64,000 nucleotides of DNA, taken from assembly GCA_963995505.1 (NCBI GenBank), contig OZ023186.1, positions 6,758,001 to 6,822,000 on the forward strand, given 5' to 3'. This document shows positions 58,836-64,000 of this stretch, one piece after another (position 1 is the first letter of the stretch; every line of letters starts with the position of its first letter). The position numbers and the translations under genes were made by a program. Origin of the DNA: Hypericum androsaemum. Its lineage: Eukaryota > Streptophyta > Magnoliopsida > Malpighiales > Hypericaceae. A model generated the notes under the pieces. It was given only the letters and a program-made list of their open reading frames with translations. It was not told where the DNA came from and searched no databases.

Positions 58836-61800
58836 AACGTAGAAAACTAACAAAAACCCACCTCGGGCTCCCAAAAGGGTCCTCGTTTCTTGTCCCAAGT
58901 CGCTACCTTTCCTTCAATGGAGAGAGCAAAATAATGTTCCCATCACAACTTATTGTAATCATAATGTAAACAACTCCATGTATTTAATGTTCAAACTTAA
59001 TTAATATAAATTTATACAAACAGAAATTGATGCAATTGGTAAGAGACTTCAGTTACGGAAGTGTCGAGTTGAAGCATTAAAAATTTAAAAGAAATTAATT
59101 GAAGAATCGCTCTAAAATAGAGAACTACATTGCTCGATTATTTTTTTTAGATATCGTGTGCCTTATTTTGGGTGATTCTTTTAAACACAATTTAAATAGC
59201 TCAATCTTGAATAAGACGATATGTTCATCAAAAGATATACATAAATTTATAAAATATCGATAAAAATGTGTAAGTTCTGTTGTGTGTAAAATTTTTTTTG
59301 TCAAGCGAAGACTTCTTGGCTTTCTTATTTTTTTTCATTTTCTATATGTTCCATGTGAACCTCGATCATGTCTCTTAACTCATCTCTCAACCTGCTCGAG
59401 CTGATCACCTTTCCGAGTCAAGCCCTATTTCAATAGGATTTTTAAATCATGAGTTTTAATCAAAACATGAATTCCTTTTTAAAAAAAATTGGTTCCAAAT
59501 AACACTAACTTTTTTAAAACTATGGGAATGTAATTCTATTTCCCATTTTTTTATGGTTTCAAACAGACTGTTAGAGTAACTGCAGTAGCGACCAATCAAA
59601 AAACATAGAGGATGAGAAAAGAACTCCACATGGTAGAGCTAGCTAAATTGGCCTCGCGACGAACAAAACAAAAGCGAGTTGACAAAGAACTACAAATAAC
59701 AGTCAAATTTATTCTTCTTTTAATACTTCTTGCATTGAGAATAAAAATTTAGATATTATCCCTTCTAATCATTCTCCCAACGGTTCCAACCTTTTCATGG
59801 TGGCGCATAGTTCCGCTCCAACACTTGAATAACTATCCAGTTCAGTAGTAAATATCATTTAATCACCGTAAAATTTTACTAAGATTGCAGTTACAACTTT
59901 GTACTTGCCACCTCGACTTGTAAAATTACTTACCATCAAACCCACTAACCAGTGGCCTTTTTCGTTTCTAATTAAGCCTCCTGCACCAGCCATGTTGAGG
60001 GAAGCCCACTTGCATCATCCATGTTTTAGCCTTTTTCGTTTCTTCTGGCTGGCTTTGTTAAAAAAATACATTCTTAGTCATCCTACAGATTGATTATCAT
60101 AGAAACTCTCTAAATTGATATTATTAGGATTAGAGAAAAAAATATCTTAGAAAGATTACACATAAAAAAATTAATTTGTCTATATTTAAGTCGCAATATA
60201 AATTTTGACATCTAGCATTATTTAAAATGTTACACTTAATTGAAATATTTTTGTTATAACAAGAAGACAATTACGAGGATAATTGGAAATGATTGAGAAG
60301 ATGAATGACAATGTAACCATTATCAAACAAGCAAGCTTAAAACATTATCTTATATTATTTTTAAATTTATAAAAATATATGTAATTATTCAAAAAATATC
60401 TAACAATTAAAAAAAATTGTAATTAACAATTTTGTAATCGTAATTGTATTTGTATGTTAAAATAACGGTCAGAAGCGGGCCAGGGCTTTGAGGCCGGGGA
60501 TCCGCCAACATAGAAAACGGGATCACCCAAATCTATTCCAAGAAAATGTTATTATTGTCCGCAGTTCAATGGAAGGACCAAAGGCAGAAGGCACCTATAA
60601 AACAACTAATCAATTATAGCCATTTTTGGGTTAATCAAATGTTTTGTATCTAATTTCTGAAAAATCAACTTTGTTGACATTTAATAAAAGAAACAACTAA
60701 TTAGATTCTTTGCCTCCATTTATATTGATATCTAACAATAATTTATTATTTTAATCAATTTATTGAATATTTAGATACCTGATAATTTCGAGACCATAGT
60801 AAACCGCTTCTGTAAAACTCACCTGTATCAAACCCACGTGATCTGTCGTCCACGTATACGAAAGCAGCACAAACTAGAACCCAAAAAATATAGAAGGTCA
60901 AATGCCAAAGGAAGAAAGAAAAAGGGATCAAAACCCTAAATTAAAAATATAAAAAACCCCTCAAACTAGGGACCTCGCTTCCACTGTACTACCTTCTCCC
61001 CCAACCCGTGATTCGAATCCTTTCTTCTCCTCATAAGTGAACCCATTAGGTTGTCACATGTCTACCACGTACGCATAAAAATGATAGTGTGACAAATTCG
61101 ATTGGTCGGGCAGCTGCCCTGAACTTGCCTGAAAAAAAGCGTGTAGTCAAAAAGGACAGAATTCCCAATTTGAAACCATATGACCTAATTTCTGAGAACA
61201 TGAAACAGAATGTACTAAATGAGACTTTTCACTAATTTTATTGATTAATAATCCGAACATGGGAGCGCTACATACTAATATTCGGCAATATTAGAGATCT
61301 AATCGGCAAAGGCGGTTCTACGAGGTTACTTCTAATGGTTGTGTGAATTCAATATTATAGCGCAACTATTCGCTTCGGGGTAAATGATGTTTTGACCACC
61401 TAATTAATCCTTGGCTTTCACGGATTGAGAGACCAAAGGGTGGAGGTATCTCTGTGTGTGTGTGTTTCGGGTCCTTGAGATGCCCTCACAATTTGCGAAT
61501 CCACGTCAAATAGAATTTTCCTAAACCCAAGGTTCAAAGAGAGCTGCAGTCCATGAAGTTCCACACATTTTAGTCTCACGTATCTACCATCTCACCACCA
61601 AGGCATCTTGAATTTAGAGCACCTTCAAAGTTATCAATTTACACTATCAACAGCTATTTATCTGGATACTGTTTATATCGCGAGACGGAGAAAGTTTGAT
61701 TGCTTTTAGACCTATTCGATTTTCACCTGCAAATTGAATTCTCTGGAAAGAAAACAAGACTTTCATTAGCAGCTCATCATCCGAATAGATAGCTGCTCTC

Positions 61801-61847
61801 GAGAGACTTGGATAATTGTTCATCAAATCAATTTGGCAGACCACGAT

Positions 61848-61862
61848 GGGGGGGGGGGGGGG
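61848..61862. repeat. Poly(G) run of 15
   Basis: Uninterrupted G tract directly after the RLP-upstream relic. The length may be inexact because homopolymers are prone to assembly error. Confidence 0.85.
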
Positions 61863-62128
61863 ATTTGAAGGGGACAAGGGTAGTTCCCAAGTTTGGGGAC
61901 TAAAAAGAGAGATGGTGGCAATTTAGGTATTAATAAAAGAATAAGGGGTAGTATTGGAAACTATCAAAAGCGCACAACAGATTCTAAAAATATTGAAAAT
62001 TCAAAAAAGGATAATAAATAACCAATTAACAAAAAAGGCGTAAATGACTCTTTCAATTCCTAGAAAGAAGGACTCTCCATATTCTATATTCCGGTTGACA
62101 ACCAAAAACCCTACTAGCTTTTTTTTTG

Positions 62129-62221
62129 CCTCTAAACTAAGAAAAAATCGTACCTGCTCTTGAAAAACGACATTCCCTCTAAACTTAAAAAAATCGAACC
62201 TGCTCTTGAAAAACGACATTC
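62129..62221. repeat. Two-unit tandem repeat, 47 and 46 bp
   Basis: Units 62129-62175 and 62176-62221 both start CCTCTAAACT and end GAAAAACGACATTC. Confidence 0.9.
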
Positions 62222-62902
62222 ATTCCAGGGAAGCTACGTCTAGTATTTTTAATATATAAAAAGTTCATGTTGTAGTGATTATGCTTTCAATCTTTGTTCG
62301 ATTACATCTTGTTCATGCTGAAAATTAAACTTCGTTTACATCTTGTTCATAATATTAGTTTTGTCGTGATTATTTTGGGATATTGGTTTTTCTACCAATA
62401 TCATTGTACCCAAATTGGTTTTTATTTGTGTGGGGTTTCTCGTATTTTATCTCTCGTGATATTGGTTTAAAGTTTAATGGTTATTGGTTTGTATTTTCAG
62501 TGACATTGGTTTTTGGTTATTGGTGTAGCTGTATAGTTATTGGTTAGTGTGGTTGGTGACATTGGTTTTGGGGTGATGTTATAGTGATTTGCAGCTGTAT
62601 TGGTATTGGTTAGTACATGTAGTGATTTTGGTTTATTGTTGTGCTATAATTGATTTTTAACATCACTGATATTGGTTTGACGTTGATTTGATATTAGTTT
62701 GAAACAATGTTGATATTGGTTTGTGACAGTGTTGATATTGGTTTTTAACAGTGTTGATATTGGTTTGATGCTGTATAGATATTGGTTTGTAGCTTTAATT
62801 ATGTTGGTTTGTAGCTTTATTGATTTTGGTCTTTGTATGTATAGATATTGGTTTGAAGATTTATTGATACTGATTTGGATTAAATCTTGTTCAGAACGAA
62901 GC

Positions 62903-62963
62903 ATGGATGGAATAACCGATAGTCCAGATTGTCAATATGACGATTGTAATCAACAAACTGGAG
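62903..62963 (+). CDS. Putative first coding exon (copy 1) of the FAR1-type gene
   Basis: 61 nt: MDGITDSPDCQYDDCNQQTG then a split codon before a GTATAG donor. Joined to an acceptor at 63601 it gives an in-frame GVEDMEEKEH. A near-identical exon lies 422 bp downstream. The model is by eye only. Confidence 0.55.
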
Positions 62964-63324
62964 GTATAGTATCTTAATTGATCCTAGTATAGAGCTTCAA
63001 AATTATTGGTATGGACGTTTTATCTTATTGGTTTTCAGATTTATTTATATTGCTTTGTAGCTTTATTGTTATTGGTTTTTGGATGTATAGTTATTGGTTT
63101 GACGTTGATTTGATATTGGTTTGAAACAGTATTGATATTGGTTTGTGACAGTGTTGATATTATTTTTTAACTATATTGATATTGGTTTGATGCTGTATAG
63201 TTATTGGTTTGTAGCTTTATTTAAGTTGGTTTATAGCTTTATTGATTTTGGTGTTTGTATGTATAGATATTGTTTTGAAGATTTATTGATACTGATTTGG
63301 ATTAAATCTTCTTCAGAACGAAGC

Positions 63325-63385
63325 ATGGATGGAATAACCGATAGTCCAGATTGTCAACATGACGATTGTAATCAACAAATTGGAG
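63325..63385 (+). CDS. Putative first coding exon (copy 2) of the FAR1-type gene
   Basis: 61 nt, same frame and donor as copy 1, with Y to H and T to I changes (MDGITDSPDCQHDDCNQQIG). Either copy alone splices in frame to 63601. Using both adds 122 nt and breaks the frame, so they would act as alternative first exons. Confidence 0.55.
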
Positions 63386-63600
63386 GTATAGTATCTTAAT
63401 TGATCCTAGTATGGAGCTTCAAAATTATTGGTATGGACGTTTTATCTTATTGGTTTTGAACATTGTTAATATTGGTTTACAGCCTTATTGAAACTGGTTT
63501 GTAGTTTAGGTCATATTGGGTTTGAACTGTTTAGATGTTGGTTCCCCTTAATAGATATTGGTTTGCAAGAATTAATCTCGATTTTTATTTGGCCGTGAAG

Positions 63601-64000
63601 TTGAGGATATGGAGGAAAAGGAACATTGGGAAAAAATAGAATTTCAATCAGTGGAAGAGGTGCATGATTTTTACTACACGTATGCACACAGAAAGGGATT
63701 CAGTGTGCAGAAATATTATCATAAAAAGAGAAAAGTCAATGGTGAACAGAGTAAGGAGATATACTACATTAGATTACTCTGCAACAAGGAAGGCCTTCGT
63801 AAGAAGTCCGATGATCCTAAATGAAAAAATGGTCGATCTTATCAACGGCTTGAGGAAAGAACAGATTGTGAAGCTATGATCCTCATCCACTATTCACCTG
63901 AAAGGTCGGTTTATTTCATAAAGGAATGGAATGTACATCACAATCATCAACTAGTCCCAAGTGAGTTGACTTATATGTTAAGATCCAACCGAAAGATGAA
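63601..64000 (+). pseudogene. FAR1-type DNA-binding domain, one in-frame stop, runs off window
   Basis: From an acceptor at 63600, VEDMEEKEHWEKIEFQSVEE begins a FAR1 DNA-binding domain as in FHY3/FAR1 and FAR1-related MULE transposases. Typical blocks are FYYTYAHRKGFSVQK, YYIRLLCNKEGLRKKSDDPK, then after TGA at 63822-63824 the same frame continues KNGRSYQRLEERTDCEAMIL, YFIKEWNVHHNHQLVPSELT up to the window edge. The stop sits where related proteins usually have a short variable stretch, often tryptophan, consistent with TGG to TGA. It may be a domesticated FRS gene or a MULE transposase; the downstream catalytic domain is outside the window. Confidence 0.82.

Larger units (their letters stand above)
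58900..62340. other. AT-rich stretch, no supported gene
   Basis: 59372-59432 is a short relic of KINbeta 3' sequence (CATCTCTCAACCTGCT then GAGCTGATCACC, CCGAGTCAAG). 61800-61845 is a relic of the RLP upstream region (GACTTGGATAATTGTTCATC). 61848-61862 is a run of 15 G. 62129-62221 is a two-unit tandem repeat. The remainder shows nothing beyond AT-rich DNA; frames up to 76 codons are unsupported. Confidence 0.55.
62350..63600 (+). repeat. ATTGGTTT-rich repeat array with a 422-bp duplication
   Basis: Dozens of GATATTGGTTTG or close variants occur at irregular spacing, often with GTGTT or TTTATT between. Within it about 62680-63040 recurs at an offset of 422 bp (about 63100-63460), including the short exon at 62903 and 63325. 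The array is noncoding, except for the two exon copies, and lies 5' of and within the first intron of the FAR1-type gene. Confidence 0.85.

Noticed and set aside
62644..62904. 86-codon minus frame rich in NQYLY repeats
   Set aside because: It is the reverse reading of the ATTGGTTT array. Periodicity comes from the DNA repeat.

Overview
This is nuclear DNA of a flowering plant, most likely a eudicot. Genes are split by short AT-rich introns. Recognisable plant families are present: ARGONAUTE4, TFIIIA, SnRK1 beta subunit, Cf/EIX-type receptor-like protein, early nodulin-like protein, calmodulin and FAR1. Between them lie Ty1/copia retrotransposons, Mutator-like elements, long-TIR elements and MITEs. 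I see no CRISPR array, no tRNA or rRNA gene, and no bacterial or organellar block. Species cannot be set from sequence alone. All gene models are manual and splice sites are inferred.

Layout. 1-5 kb holds two adjacent long-TIR elements with GC-rich cargo (Pack-MULE-like). 5.2-10.7 kb holds an ARGONAUTE4-type locus: a partial exon duplicate, then a nearly complete gene with two frameshifts that is cut off inside the PIWI domain. The cut joins it tail to tail with a duplicated 3' end of TFIIIA. An early nodulin-like pseudogene (12.0-12.8 kb) follows, then a complete TFIIIA gene on the minus strand (13.5-15.9 kb). Its second intron carries the plant 5S-rRNA-mimic poison exon. 17.1-19.2 kb is a decayed MULE transposase. 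19.8-22.1 kb is a SnRK1 beta-subunit (KINbeta) gene, and 23.4-26.4 kb an intronless LRR receptor-like protein (RLP).

26.5-38 kb is AT-rich. It contains MITEs, a calmodulin gene lacking exon 1, a cargo-carrying TIR element, and many relics of the RLP gene, its upstream region and KINbeta. These relics imply that a KINbeta-RLP unit was duplicated repeatedly and then decayed. 38.4-46.5 kb is a copia element (A, minus strand) with near-identical 498-bp LTRs, a perfect 5-bp target duplication and an initiator-Met primer site, but a ruined gag-pol. 48.5-57.3 kb is an older related copia element (B, plus strand) with recognisable but broken gag and pol. Its right LTR is fused to a truncated KINbeta copy (57.3-58.8 kb). 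59-62 kb has little. 62.3-64 kb holds an ATTGGTTT-rich repeat in which the first coding exon of a FAR1-type gene is duplicated; the gene runs off the window.

The most interesting signals are: (1) the 5S-rRNA-mimic exon in TFIIIA; (2) a protein of about 130 residues, not recognised by me, encoded in the long leader of both copia elements and intact in the element whose gag-pol is destroyed; (3) a mutated splice donor in the only KINbeta copy with a complete 3' end; (4) a short inverted copy at the breakpoint of the ARGONAUTE4 duplicate; (5) the duplicated, probably mutually exclusive first exons of the FAR1-type gene.
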